DNA of 64,000 nt, from contig NZ_JOFZ01000005.1 in assembly GCF_000721265.1 (NCBI RefSeq), positions 305,854-369,853 of the forward strand, written 5' to 3'. Source of the stretch: Streptomyces sp. NRRL F-5126 (lineage in GTDB: Bacteria > Actinomycetota > Actinomycetes > Streptomycetales > Streptomycetaceae). The translations under genes were made by a program, and so were the position numbers. The notes beneath the pieces were generated by a model. The model saw only the letters and a list, made by a program, of their open reading frames with translations, did not search any database and was not told the DNA's origin. This document shows, one piece after another, positions 42,148 through 51,596 of this stretch (positions are counted from its first letter, which is position 1; each line of letters opens with the position of its first letter).

Positions 42148-43773
42148 TCACTGTAGTTCCCTGAGCAGGAAGCGCTGCAGCTTGCCGGTGGCCGTGCGGG
42201 GGAGCGCGTCGAGGAAGACCACCGCGCGCGGGCTCTTGTACGGCACGAGCCGGTCGCGCACGAAGTCCTTGAGCGCCCGCGCCGTGGCCTCGTCGCGCAC
42301 CACACCGTCGCGTACCACCACGTACGCGGCGACGATCTGCCCGCGCCGCTCGTCCGGGCGGCCGACCACGGCGGCCTCGGCCACGTCCGGGTGGGCGAGC
42401 AGCGCGTCCTCGACCTCCGGTCCCGGCACGTTGTAGCCCGCCGAGATGATCATGTCGTCCGCGCGGGCCACGTAGCGCAGGTAGCCGCCGGCCTCGCGCA
42501 CATAGGTGTCGCCGGTGATGTTCCAGCCCTGCTTCACGTAGTCGCGCTGGCGCGGATCCGTGAGATAGCGGCAGCCCACCGGGCCGCGCACCGCGAGCAT
42601 GCCGGGCTGCCCGTCGGGCACCTCCGCCCCCGCGCCGTCGACGATCCTGGCCTGCCAGCCGGGCACGGGCAGGCCGGTCGTGCCCGGTCTGATCGCGTCG
42701 TCCGCCGCGGAGACGAAGATGTGCAGCAGCTCGGTCGAGCCGATGCCGTTGACGATCTTCAGCCCGGTCCGCTCGTACCAGGCCCGCCAGGTCGCGGCAG
42801 GCAGGTTCTCGCCGGCGGACACGCAGCGCCGCAGCGAGCCGGTGTCGTACGCGCCGGGGTGCGCCGTCAGCTCGTCCAGCATCGCGCGGTACGCGGTGGG
42901 CGCGGTGAACAGGACCGACACCCGGTGCTCGGAGACCGCCGCGAGCAACTGGCGCGGATGCGCCTCCTCAAGGAGCAGCGACGACGCGCCGGCCCGGAGC
43001 GGGAAGACGACCAGGCCGCCGAGGCCGAAGGTGAAGCCGAGCGGCGGGCTGCCCGCGAACACGTCGTCCGGCTCGGGCCGCAGCACGTGGCGCGAGAACG
43101 TGTCGGCGATCGCGAGCACGTCGCGGTGGAAGTGCATGCACCCCTTCGGCCTGCCGGTGGTGCCCGAGGTGAACGCGATGAGCGCCACGTCGTCCGCCGC
43201 CGTGCTGACCGCCTCGTAGGGGCCGTGCGGCGCGGCGGCGAGCGCCAGCAGGTCCCCGGGGCCCTCGCCGCCGTACGGCGTGATCCGCAGCCCCGGTACC
43301 CCCGCGGCGGCCAGGGCGTCCACGCACCTGGCGTCGCACAGGGCGTGCGAGACGCGGGCGATCGAGCACATCGCGGCCAGCTCGGCCGGCCGCGCCTGCG
43401 CGAGCACCGTCACGGCCACCGCCCCGGCCTTCATCACCGCCAGCCAGCACGCTGCGAGGTACGGAGTGGTCGGGCCGCGCAGCATGACGCGGTTGCCGGG
43501 CACGACGCCGAGGCGTCCGGTCAGCACATGAGCGATCGCGTCGACCCGCTCGCGCAGCCGGCCGTACGACCAGACCTCGCCGGACGCGGTGCGCAGCGCG
43601 GGCCGCTCGTCACCGTGCGCGGGCGCGGCCGGGTCCAGCAGGGCCGAGCCGCAGTTCACCCGGGCGCCTGGCGCCCGCTCCCGCGGGTCGAGCAGCAGTA
43701 CGGGCCATTCACCGAACGGCGGCAGACCGTCGCGCGTGAAGGTGTCGACGTGGGCCGAGGGCGTCAGCTCCAT
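42148..43773 (-). CDS. Benzoate/2-aminobenzoate-type CoA ligase (AMP-forming)
   Basis: 541 aa from the ATG at 43773 (GAGGGG upstream). ATP loop FTSGTTGRPKGCMHFHRD, adenylate motif GIGSTELLHIFVS, hinge YVARADDMIISAGYNVPGPEVE, and catalytic Lys in PRTATGKLQRFLL. The sequence TELLHIF with the GCMHFH form is typical of benzoate/2-aminobenzoate CoA ligases. Activates the aromatic acid as CoA thioester, the entry step of this cluster. First gene of the leftward ligase-paaX operon. Confidence 0.87.
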   Translation of the reverse strand: MELTPSAHVDTFTRDGLPPFGEWPVLLLDPRERAPGARVNCGSALLDPAAPAHGDERPALRTASGEVWSYGRLRERVDAIAHVLTGRLGVVPGNRVMLRGPTTPYLAACWLAVMKAGAVAVTVLAQARPAELAAMCSIARVSHALCDARCVDALAAAGVPGLRITPYGGEGPGDLLALAAAPHGPYEAVSTAADDVALIAFTSGTTGRPKGCMHFHRDVLAIADTFSRHVLRPEPDDVFAGSPPLGFTFGLGGLVVFPLRAGASSLLLEEAHPRQLLAAVSEHRVSVLFTAPTAYRAMLDELTAHPGAYDTGSLRRCVSAGENLPAATWRAWYERTGLKIVNGIGSTELLHIFVSAADDAIRPGTTGLPVPGWQARIVDGAGAEVPDGQPGMLAVRGPVGCRYLTDPRQRDYVKQGWNITGDTYVREAGGYLRYVARADDMIISAGYNVPGPEVEDALLAHPDVAEAAVVGRPDERRGQIVAAYVVVRDGVVRDEATARALKDFVRDRLVPYKSPRAVVFLDALPRTATGKLQRFLLRELQ

Positions 43774-43803
43774 GATTCGCCCCTCATCCTCTCGGGGTCG
43801 CCC

Positions 43804-43848
43804 CACGAGCGTATCGTGAGAGTGACGACAGTCAACGGTCCGCGATAG
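43804..43848 (+). promoter_or_regulatory. Divergent promoter region of ligase and acyl-CoA dehydrogenase with putative PaaX site
   Basis: TGACGACAGTCA (43823-43834), nine bases, then GATAG (43844-43848), as at 38020. On the minus strand TTGACT overlaps this element and can pair with TACGCT as the ligase promoter. A second inverted repeat, CACGA-GCGTA-TCGTG (43804-43818), lies over that promoter. Confidence 0.55.
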
Positions 43849-43871
43849 AAGCGTTGGAAACGGGGCCCCGG

Positions 43872-44987
43872 ATGTCCGCATTCTCGCTCGATCCGGTACA
43901 GACCGCGCGGTGCGAGGAGGTGCGCGCCCTGGCGGCCGGACGGCTGCGCACGATCGCAGGGCAGGGCACGCCCGGCCGGGTGAACCGGCCGCTCGTCGCC
44001 GCCCTCGGGGACCTCGGGCTGCTGGGCCAGGTGTTCGGCGCGAGCGCGCTCGACCTGTGCCTGCTGCGTGAATCCCTCGCCTACGGCTGCACGGAGGCGG
44101 AGACGGCCCTCGCCCTCCAGGGCCTCGGTGCCGCCGCCATCGCCCAGGCCGGCACCGAGAGCCAGCGCGGGCGGTGGCTGCCCCCGGCCGCGGCGGGCTC
44201 GGCGGTCGCGGCCTTCGCACTGAGCGAGCCCGGCGCCGGGTCGGACGCCGCCGCCCTCGCACTCGCGGCCTCCCGCGACGCATCAGCCGGCGGCTGGCGC
44301 CTGAGCGGCGAGAAGTGCTGGATCTCCAACGCGCCCGAGGCCGACTTCTACACGGTCTTCGCCAGGACGGGGCCCGAGCATGGCGCCCGCGGCATCACGG
44401 CCTTCCTCGTCCCCGGCGACCGCCCTGGCCTGACCGGCGAGCCGATCGAGATGCTCTCGCCCCACCCCATCGGCTCGCTCGCTTTTGACGGCGTGCCCGT
44501 GACGCCGGACGACGTGCTCGGCGAGACCGGCGGCGGGTTCCGCGTGGCCATGAACGCGCTCAACCTCTTCCGGCCCAGCGTCGGCGCGTTCGCCGTCGGC
44601 ATGGCGTCCGCCGCGCTCGACGCCACCCTCGCGCACACGGCCGCACGCACCGCGTTCGGCGGGCCGCTGAAGGACCTGCAGACCGTCGCGCACCAGGTCG
44701 CCGAGATGGCCACACGGACGGAGGCCGCCCGCCTCATGGTCCACGCGGCAGCCGCCGCGTACGACGCGCGGGCCGCGCACGTACCACGCACGTCCGCCAT
44801 GGCCAAGCTGTTCGCCACCGAGACCGCGCAGTACGTCGTCGACGCGGCCGTGCAACTGCACGGCGCCCGCGCGCTGCGCGCCGGGCACCTCCTCGAACAC
44901 CTCTACCGTGAGGTACGCGCTCCCCGCATCTACGAGGGCGCCAGCGAGGTCCAGCGCACCATCATCGCCAAGGAGCTTTACGCATGA
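43872..44987 (+). CDS. Acyl-CoA dehydrogenase
   Basis: 371 aa from the ATG at 43872. AFALSEPGAGSDAAAL and CWISNAPEADFYTVFARTG are the FAD and substrate motifs; the catalytic Glu is in RIYEGASEVQRTIIAKELY. FAD-dependent alpha,beta-dehydrogenation of a CoA thioester, fitting beta-oxidation of the ring-opened product of the aryl-CoA pathway. Overlaps the RidA gene by ATGA. Confidence 0.88.
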   Translation: MSAFSLDPVQTARCEEVRALAAGRLRTIAGQGTPGRVNRPLVAALGDLGLLGQVFGASALDLCLLRESLAYGCTEAETALALQGLGAAAIAQAGTESQRGRWLPPAAAGSAVAAFALSEPGAGSDAAALALAASRDASAGGWRLSGEKCWISNAPEADFYTVFARTGPEHGARGITAFLVPGDRPGLTGEPIEMLSPHPIGSLAFDGVPVTPDDVLGETGGGFRVAMNALNLFRPSVGAFAVGMASAALDATLAHTAARTAFGGPLKDLQTVAHQVAEMATRTEAARLMVHAAAAAYDARAAHVPRTSAMAKLFATETAQYVVDAAVQLHGARALRAGHLLEHLYREVRAPRIYEGASEVQRTIIAKELYA

Positions 44988-45382
44988 GCCTGGAGCGCAT
45001 CAACCCCGGCGAACTCTCCCCGGCCACGGGCTTCTCGCACGCGGTGACCGCGAAGGGCGGCACGGTGGTGTTCCTCGCCGGCCAGACCGCCCTGGACGCC
45101 GGCGGCGCGCTCGTCGGCACGGCGCTGACGGAGCAGTTCGAGACGGCGCTCACCAACCTGCTGGACGCGCTGGCGGCGGCGGGCGGCGCGCCCGCCGACC
45201 TGGCGAGGGTCACGGTCTACGCCACGGACATCGCCGATTACCGGGCGAACTCCCGCGAGCTCGGCCGCATCTGGCAACGGCTCGCGGGCCGCGACTATCC
45301 GGCGATGGCCGTCGTAGGAGTCGTCAGGCTCTGGGACGAGCAGGCCCTCGTGGAACTGGACGGCATCGCGGTCCTGCCCTGA
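44984..45382 (+). CDS. RidA (YjgF/UK114) family enamine/imine deaminase
   Basis: 132 aa, full length. FLAGQTALDAGG, TNLLDALAAAGGAPADLARVTVYATDIADY and ARLWDEQALVELDGIAVL-like C terminus match RidA. Some members hydrolyse enamine/imine intermediates to ketones plus ammonia. In a 2-aminobenzoyl-CoA pathway the reduced ring carries an enamine, so this enzyme could release the nitrogen (inference). Translationally coupled to the acyl-CoA dehydrogenase. Confidence 0.85.
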   Translation: MSLERINPGELSPATGFSHAVTAKGGTVVFLAGQTALDAGGALVGTALTEQFETALTNLLDALAAAGGAPADLARVTVYATDIADYRANSRELGRIWQRLAGRDYPAMAVVGVVRLWDEQALVELDGIAVLP

Positions 45383-45702
45383 GGGCTGCTGTCGGGCGTC
45401 CGCGCCTCGGCGTCCAGCGCACGTGCCCGCACGAGCTGTTGCGGCAGCGGCGAGAGCACCGCGCCACCGTGTCCGACTCGCGCGGCGATCGCGCCGCAGG
45501 TGACACCGGCCGGGGTGCAGGCGAGCGGCCGCGGGGCCGGTCAGCGGTACGGGGCTTCGCCGCCGCAGGGGACCGCTACCCCTTCCGACCCCGGCGGCCC
45601 GCCCCCGTGCGCCAACTCGGCCTGAAAACAACGTCGCACACCTGCAACCTCGTGGCCTACCGGCGGTAACCTCTGTCGCACTGCCTTCCGGGAGGAGCGG
45701 GA
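45383..45702. other. Intergenic region without a recognised gene
   Basis: 320 bp after the RidA gene. Near the right end is an AT-richer stretch (around 45623-45640) and a GGGAGGAGCGGGA ribosome site for the next gene. No convincing gene or repeat. Confidence 0.45.
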
Positions 45703-48513
45703 ATGCGACGACGCGCCCTCAGTCTCAGAACAGCCGCGGCAGGCGCCGTGATCGCCCTCGGCATGGGACTCGCCACCCCACTGCCGACGGCCGCGGCGGC
45801 TGCCGGCCCCACCGACGACTACTGCCAGAGCCAGTGCGGCGACATCCTGCCGCCCGGCGAGAACGGCAACGCCACCCTCGCCGACATCCTCGCCAACCGC
45901 GTGCTCGGCACCCGGCCCGCCCACACCAGCGACCAGCTCGGCCCCTACGCCGACCTCGCCTCCGGTTACCAGGGACTGACCGACGCCAAGCTCAGCTCGT
46001 TCTACAACGACGCGTCCTTCGGCGTGCCCAAGGACCAGGTCGCCTCCACCTACAGCCCGCGCGCCGACGTCACCATCACCCGGGACAAGGCCACCGGCGT
46101 GCCGCACATCAAGGGCACCACCCGCTCAGGCACCGAGTTCGGCGCGGGCTACGCCGCCGCCCACGACCGGCTGTGGCTGATGGACCTCTTCCGCCACGTC
46201 GGACGCGGCGAGTTGACCTCGTTCGCCGGCGGCGCGGCGGCCAACCAGGGTCTTGAGCAGCAGTTCTGGCGCGCCGCTCCCTACACGGAGGCCGACCTCC
46301 AGGCGCAGGTGGACCGCCTCGCCTCCGCCGGGAAACGCGGCGCCCAGGCGCTCGCCGACGCGCAGGCGTATGTCGACGGCATCAACGCCTACATAGCCAA
46401 GGCGAAGCCGGGACGGTACTTCCCCGGCGAGTACGACCTCACCGGCCACATCGACCCCATCACCAACGCCGGCACCATCGACAGGTTCCAACTCACCGAC
46501 CTGATCGCCCTTGCCTCCGTCGTGGGCGCGCTGTTCGGCTCGGGCGGTGGGGGAGAGGTGCAAAGCGCACTCTCGCTGCAGGCCGCGCAGGCCAAGTACG
46601 GTGTCACGCAGGGCACGAAGGTCTGGGAGTCCTTCCGCGAGCGCGACGACCCCGAGGCCGTCCGCACACTGCACGACGGCCAGACGTTCCCCTACGCCGT
46701 CAAACCGGCACACGCGCGCGGCACCGCGATGCCCGACCCTGGCTCCGTGACGCGGGAACCGCTGGTGTACGACCGCACCGGGTCGGCCGTGCAGGGCGAG
46801 GCGGGCGAGCGCACCCCCGTCAAGGCGCCCGCGAACCTCAAGCCGCTCCAGGGCGTGTTCGACAACGGCGTGCTGCCCGCCGACCTGTTCGCCACCCCGC
46901 GCAAGGGCATGTCCAACGCCCTCCTCGTGTCGGCCGGCCACACCGCGAGCGGCCACCCGGTCGCCGTGTTCGGCCCGCAGACCGGGTACTTCGCACCGCA
47001 ACTGCTCATGCTGGAGGAACTCCAGGGCCCCGGCATCAGCGCACGCGGCGCCGCCTTCGCCGGCCTGAGCCTCTACGTGGAACTCGGCAGGGGCCAGGAC
47101 TACGCGTGGAGCGCCACCTCGGCCGGCCAGGACGTCACCGACACCTACGCCGTCCAGCTGTGCGACCCCGACGGGGGCACACCGTCCAAGGACGCCACCT
47201 CGTACCTGTGGCACGGCAGTTGTGTGCCGATGGAGAAGCTGGAACGCACCGACTCGTGGTCGCCGACTCTGGCCGACTCCACCGCCAAGGGCTCCTACCG
47301 CATGCAGGTCTACCGCACCAAGTACGGCCCCGTGCAGTACCGCGCCACCATCGACGGCAAACCCGTCGCCTACACCACGCTGCGCAGCTCCTACCGGCAC
47401 GAGGCCGACTCCATCATCGGCTTCCAGATGCTCAACGACCCCGGCTACGTGCACGATCCGGCCAGCTTCCAGAGCGCGGCGCAGCACATCAACTACACCT
47501 TCAACTGGTTCTACGCCGACAGCAGGCACACCGCCTACTACAACTCCGGGTCGAACCCCGTACGCGCGCCCGGTGTCGACGCTTCCCTCCCCGTGCTGGC
47601 GCAACCCGCCTACGAGTGGCGCGGGTTCGACCCGGACGGCAACACCGCCGACTACACACCACCCGCACAGCATCCGCAATCCGTCGACCAGGACTACTAC
47701 GTCTCCTGGAACAACAAGCAGGCCATCGGGTACGACTCGGCCACCTTCGGCAACGGCTCCGTGCACCGCGCGAACCTGCTCGACGACCGGGTCAAGGCGC
47801 TCGTCGCCAAGGGCGGTGTGACCCGCGCCGAACTCACCCGCGCGATGGCCGACGCGGCCGTGACCGACCTGCGGGGCGAGGACGTGCTGCCCGACCTGCT
47901 CGCCGTGCTGCGAAGCGCGCCCATCAGCGACCCCCGAGTGAACGCCACCGTCCAGGAGTTGGAGAACTGGGCGGCCGACGGCAGCAAGCGTCGCGAGACG
48001 AGCGAGGGCTCGCACGCATACGCCGACTCCGACGCGATCCGCGTCATGGACGCGTGGTGGCCCGCTCTCGTGAAAGCCGAGTTCCGGCCCGGTCTCGGCG
48101 ACGGCCTGTACACCGCGCTGACCGCCTCGCTCACCGTCGACGAGGCGCCCTCCGCCGGCCACGGTCCCACCGGCAGCCACGCGGGCAGCGCGTTCCAGTA
48201 CGGCTGGTGGTCCTACGTCGACAAGGACCTCAGGGCGGTGCTGGGCAAGCCGGTCAGCGGCGCCCTGGGGGAGAAGTACTGCGGCGGCGGCGACCTCTCG
48301 GCGTGCCGCACCGTGCTCCTCGACTCGCTGAAGCAGGCGGCGGCCGAGCCCGCGAGCCAGGTCTACCCCGGTGACGACGGCTGCGCCGCGGGCGACCAGT
48401 GGTGCGCCGACAGTATCGTGCAGCGCCCGCTGGGCGGCGTCACGGACGACCGCATCTCCTGGCAGAACCGCCCCACCTACCAGCAGGTGGTGGAGTTCCC
48501 CGCACACCGGTAG
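45703..48513 (+). CDS. Secreted penicillin-acylase family N-terminal nucleophile hydrolase
   Basis: 936 aa. Sec-type signal peptide at 1-~34 (AAAGAVIALGMGLATPLPTAAAAAG). VTITRDKATGVPHIKGTTRSGTEFGAGYAAAHDRLWLMDLFRHVGRGEL begins the alpha chain; autocleavage is expected before Ser404 in GMSNALLVSAGHTASGHPVAVFGPQTGY, the beta-chain nucleophile. ELGRGQDYAWSATSAGQDVTDTY and YRHEADSIIGFQ follow the family. Length is above the ~800 usual for penicillin or acyl-homoserine-lactone acylases. Substrate could be N-acyl-homoserine lactones, cyclic lipopeptides or beta-lactams. Single gene with its own terminator. Confidence 0.85.
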   Translation: MRRRALSLRTAAAGAVIALGMGLATPLPTAAAAAGPTDDYCQSQCGDILPPGENGNATLADILANRVLGTRPAHTSDQLGPYADLASGYQGLTDAKLSSFYNDASFGVPKDQVASTYSPRADVTITRDKATGVPHIKGTTRSGTEFGAGYAAAHDRLWLMDLFRHVGRGELTSFAGGAAANQGLEQQFWRAAPYTEADLQAQVDRLASAGKRGAQALADAQAYVDGINAYIAKAKPGRYFPGEYDLTGHIDPITNAGTIDRFQLTDLIALASVVGALFGSGGGGEVQSALSLQAAQAKYGVTQGTKVWESFRERDDPEAVRTLHDGQTFPYAVKPAHARGTAMPDPGSVTREPLVYDRTGSAVQGEAGERTPVKAPANLKPLQGVFDNGVLPADLFATPRKGMSNALLVSAGHTASGHPVAVFGPQTGYFAPQLLMLEELQGPGISARGAAFAGLSLYVELGRGQDYAWSATSAGQDVTDTYAVQLCDPDGGTPSKDATSYLWHGSCVPMEKLERTDSWSPTLADSTAKGSYRMQVYRTKYGPVQYRATIDGKPVAYTTLRSSYRHEADSIIGFQMLNDPGYVHDPASFQSAAQHINYTFNWFYADSRHTAYYNSGSNPVRAPGVDASLPVLAQPAYEWRGFDPDGNTADYTPPAQHPQSVDQDYYVSWNNKQAIGYDSATFGNGSVHRANLLDDRVKALVAKGGVTRAELTRAMADAAVTDLRGEDVLPDLLAVLRSAPISDPRVNATVQELENWAADGSKRRETSEGSHAYADSDAIRVMDAWWPALVKAEFRPGLGDGLYTALTASLTVDEAPSAGHGPTGSHAGSAFQYGWWSYVDKDLRAVLGKPVSGALGEKYCGGGDLSACRTVLLDSLKQAAAEPASQVYPGDDGCAAGDQWCADSIVQRPLGGVTDDRISWQNRPTYQQVVEFPAHR

Positions 48514-48528
48514 CACGACCGGTTCACC

Positions 48529-48555
48529 GGTGCCCCGGGCCTTGCCCGGGGCACC
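48529..48555 (+). terminator. Terminator after the acylase gene
   Basis: GGTGCCCCGGGC (48529-48540), CTT, GCCCGGGGCACC (48544-48555): a perfect 12-bp stem with a 3-nt loop, 15 bp after the stop. Confidence 0.65.
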
Positions 48556-48685
48556 GCCGCGGGGACAAGGCCCGCCCGTGCACAGCCTTCCCGCGAGGGC
48601 GGCCGGGCATTCGGGCACACCAACGTCGCGGAACCCTCCGGAGCTTGCTACATTCCGTCTCTCGGTTTCTCAGTTTTCTCAGATT

Positions 48686-48709
48686 TCACGGATTCCTCGC
48701 AATCCGTGA
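48686..48709 (+). promoter_or_regulatory. 9-bp inverted repeat in the leader of the PGRP amidase gene
   Basis: TCACGGATT-CCTCGC-AATCCGTGA lies 19 bp before the TTG start and just after an unusually AT-rich stretch (48640-48690) that probably holds the promoter. Either an operator or a leader hairpin near the ribosome site. Confidence 0.45.
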
Positions 48710-48728
48710 CACCGCACAGGGGTGGGGT

Positions 48729-51539
48729 TTGAAGCAGCACCGAAGAGACCGCAAGAAGCGGCTCTTGATCTACGGCGTCGCGTCCGGCGTCGTCATCGCG
48801 GCCGGCGCCGGCACGGCAGCCCTCGCCGCGCAGGGGGCAGCCCCGGCACACGTCGCCGCCGACGCACGGCTGCAGTCACAGTTCGACAGCGCGGCACGCG
48901 AGTTCCACGTCCCCGAGAGCGTCCTGATGGCGGTCTCCTACCAGTCGTCGAACTGGGACTCCCACGACGGCGAGCCGAGCACCACGGGCTCCTACAACGT
49001 CATGGGCCTGACGCAGGTCACGCCGGGCGACGTGGCGAAACCCACCGACCGGGAGCGCCTCGATCACCTCAACATGAGTGGTGACCCGGCCGTCATGAAG
49101 CACTTCGACGCCAAGCGCGCGCTCAAGTCCGCGCCGCCCGCCGTCGACACCGGCGACCCGCGGCTGCACACGCTGGACGCGGGCGCCAAGCTCATCGACA
49201 AGCCGGCCGGCGCCGTGCGACACGACCCGGCGCAGAGCATCCGAGCCGGCGCCGCCCTGCTGGCGAAGTACCAGCACGACGCGAAGGGTTCACTCTCGAA
49301 GGATCCGGGCCAGTGGTACGCCGCCGTGGCGCGCTACAGCCAGTCCCCGGACCGCAAGGGCGCGGCACAGTTCGCCAAGCGCGTCTTCGACACTCTCAAG
49401 AGCGGGCAGAGCGGTGTCACGGCCGACGGGCAGCGGGTGTCACTGCCGGCCGACCCGTCCGTGGCCCCCGACACCGCGGCGAAGGTCCCGCTCGCCACGC
49501 AGGCGAGCCTCACGACGACCCAGGCGCCGGAGTGCCCTTCCGGGCTCGCCTGCGACTTCAAGCCCGCCGCGTTCAAGCAGAACAGCAGCACACCGGACGA
49601 CTTCGGCAACTACAACGTGGCCAACCGCCCGTCCGGCGGCGAGGACATCCGCTACATCGTCATCCACGACACCGAGGGCAGCTACGCGGGCTCGGTGGCC
49701 AGCTTCCAGAACTCGGCCACGTACGCCAGCACGCACTACCTGATACGCGCGTCGGACGGCCTGGTCACCCAGATGGTGCCGACCAAGGACGAGGCATGGC
49801 ACGCCGCCAACAAGACGGTGAACATGCACTCGATCGGCATCGAGCACGAGGGCTATGCCATCAAGGCGGGCAGCTGGTACACCCCGTCCGAGTACGAGTC
49901 CTCCGCCACGCTCGTGAAGTACCTGGCGGCCCGCTTCGGCATCCCGCTGGACCGCGAGCACATCATCGGCCACGACGAGGTCCCGGGCGTCCTCGACGCG
50001 AACGTGGCAAGCCAGCACTGGGACCCGGGCCCGTTCTGGGACTGGAACCACTACATGTCCCTGCTCGGCGCACCCACGGGCGCGAGCGGCGCGGGCGGCC
50101 CGCTCAAGGCCGGCCAAGTGGTACGGGTCGTGCCCCCCTTCACCACCGACAACCAGCCGACACTCACCTACGGCGGCAGCACGGTCGCGAAGCAGCCGGC
50201 CAACTTCGGCTACCTCTACACCTCGCCCTCGACGAGCGCGGCGAAGATCGCCGACCCCTACATGCCCTCGGTCAGGTCCACCGACGGCCCCAACTGGGGG
50301 GACAAGGTCGTGGCCGGCGGCGAGTACGTCGTCGCCGAGGCCCAGAGGGACTGGACCGCCATCTGGTACGGCGGCAGGAAGGCCTGGTTCTCGAACCCCG
50401 GCGGTCAGTTCACCGCACCGGTCGGTACGTCAGGTACCCCGGTGCTCAAGGCCAAGTCGGGCGCCTCGTCCATCCCGGTGTACGGACGCGCCTACCCGGA
50501 CGACGCGGCCTACGCGGGCACCGGGGTGCCCGTGCAGGCGAGCAACAGCGCGTCCCTGACGAAGTACAGCCTTCCGGCGGGCCAGGCCTACGTGCAGGCG
50601 GGCCCCGCGAAGGCGGGCGACTACTGGTACGCGGGCACGTTCTCCGGCACCGCGGCCCACGACCGTACCCTGGTCACCGGAACGACGACCTTCTACCCGA
50701 TCCGCTACAACCACCGCATCGCGTGGGTGAAGTCGGGTGACGTGCAGGTGGCCACCGGCACTGCCCCTGACGCGGGCACGGACCGCTACAATGCGGTCGC
50801 CCGAGACTCCTCCGGCGTGCTGTGGCAGTACCAGGGGACCGGCAGCGCCGGCGCGCCGTTCTACAAGCGCTACCGCATCGGCGGCGGCTGGGACCAGTAC
50901 ACCGCGATCGCACCTCTGGCCGCACTGCGGGCCGACGGAACCGGCGACATGGTGGCCCGCGACAAGAGCGGGAACCTCTGGTACTACCGGGGCAGTTCCG
51001 ATCCGAACCGGCCGTTCAAGGGCCGTATCGAGGTGGGTGGCGGCTGGAACATGTTCAACGGGATCTGGGGGGTCCGTGATTGGACCGGTGACGGCCGGGC
51101 AGACCTGATCGGCAGGGACGCCTCGGGCACGCTGTGGCTGTACCAGGGCACGGGTACACCGACGCGTCCCTTCCTGCCGAGGCAGAAAATCGGCACAGGC
51201 TGGGACACCTACAACATGATGACATCCACCGGTGACATCACCGGTGACGGCAGGCCCGATCTCGTCGCCCGCGACTCCTCCGGCACGCTCTGGCTGTACC
51301 AGGGGACCGGCAAGGCCGCTGCCCCGTACGCGAAGCGCACCGAGATCGGCGGGGGCTGGGAGATGTTCAACACGTTTGCCGGCCCCAGCGACCTCAACCG
51401 CGACGGAATCGGAGACCTGATCGCCAGGGACTCCTCCGGAAACCTGTGGTTCTACCGGGGCACCGGCGATCCGGCGGCTCCGTTCGCGAAGCGCACCGGG
51501 ATCGGCGGGGGCTGGGAGATGTTCAACCTGGTGATCTGA
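48729..51539 (+). CDS. Secreted N-acetylmuramoyl-L-alanine amidase (PGRP/Amidase_2) with C-terminal tachylectin/VCBS-like repeats
   Basis: 936 aa from the TTG at 48729 after AGGGGTGGGG. Signal sequence ~10-37. Residues ~45-190 resemble a lytic-enzyme helper domain (VPESVLMAVSYQSSNWDS, YNVMGLTQVT). The PGRP amidase domain spans ~300-445: zinc His313 in RYIVIHDTEGSY, later IIGHDEVPG and QHWDPGPFWDWNHYM. Residues ~460-670 look like SH3-type wall-binding modules. Five ~50-residue repeats at ~685-936 share SSGxLWxYQGTGxxxxPFxKRxxIGGGW, a tachylectin/FG-GAP-like propeller that may bind glycans. Cleaves the stem peptide from peptidoglycan outside the cell. Confidence 0.87.
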   Translation: MKQHRRDRKKRLLIYGVASGVVIAAGAGTAALAAQGAAPAHVAADARLQSQFDSAAREFHVPESVLMAVSYQSSNWDSHDGEPSTTGSYNVMGLTQVTPGDVAKPTDRERLDHLNMSGDPAVMKHFDAKRALKSAPPAVDTGDPRLHTLDAGAKLIDKPAGAVRHDPAQSIRAGAALLAKYQHDAKGSLSKDPGQWYAAVARYSQSPDRKGAAQFAKRVFDTLKSGQSGVTADGQRVSLPADPSVAPDTAAKVPLATQASLTTTQAPECPSGLACDFKPAAFKQNSSTPDDFGNYNVANRPSGGEDIRYIVIHDTEGSYAGSVASFQNSATYASTHYLIRASDGLVTQMVPTKDEAWHAANKTVNMHSIGIEHEGYAIKAGSWYTPSEYESSATLVKYLAARFGIPLDREHIIGHDEVPGVLDANVASQHWDPGPFWDWNHYMSLLGAPTGASGAGGPLKAGQVVRVVPPFTTDNQPTLTYGGSTVAKQPANFGYLYTSPSTSAAKIADPYMPSVRSTDGPNWGDKVVAGGEYVVAEAQRDWTAIWYGGRKAWFSNPGGQFTAPVGTSGTPVLKAKSGASSIPVYGRAYPDDAAYAGTGVPVQASNSASLTKYSLPAGQAYVQAGPAKAGDYWYAGTFSGTAAHDRTLVTGTTTFYPIRYNHRIAWVKSGDVQVATGTAPDAGTDRYNAVARDSSGVLWQYQGTGSAGAPFYKRYRIGGGWDQYTAIAPLAALRADGTGDMVARDKSGNLWYYRGSSDPNRPFKGRIEVGGGWNMFNGIWGVRDWTGDGRADLIGRDASGTLWLYQGTGTPTRPFLPRQKIGTGWDTYNMMTSTGDITGDGRPDLVARDSSGTLWLYQGTGKAAAPYAKRTEIGGGWEMFNTFAGPSDLNRDGIGDLIARDSSGNLWFYRGTGDPAAPFAKRTGIGGGWEMFNLVI

Positions 51540-51553
51540 GCGATCCGCGGCGC

Positions 51554-51596
51554 GAGGCGCCCGGCACCGGCCCGCAGGCCCGGTGCCGGGCGCCTC
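51554..51596. terminator. Long bidirectional terminator
   Basis: GAGGCGCCCGGCACCGG (51554-51570) and CCGGTGCCGGGCGCCTC (51580-51596) form a perfect 17-bp stem with a 9-nt loop, between the convergent amidase and TetR genes; the TetR stop codon lies at its right foot. Confidence 0.75.

Noticed and set aside
45541..46107. Leftward open frame before and into the acylase gene
   Set aside because: Gly/Val/Ala-rich without motifs and overlapping the acylase signal peptide region.
48640..48728. c-di-AMP (ydaO) riboswitch before the cell-wall amidase
   Set aside because: The AT-rich leader is too short and lacks the conserved ydaO core sequences; only a 9-bp inverted repeat is present.
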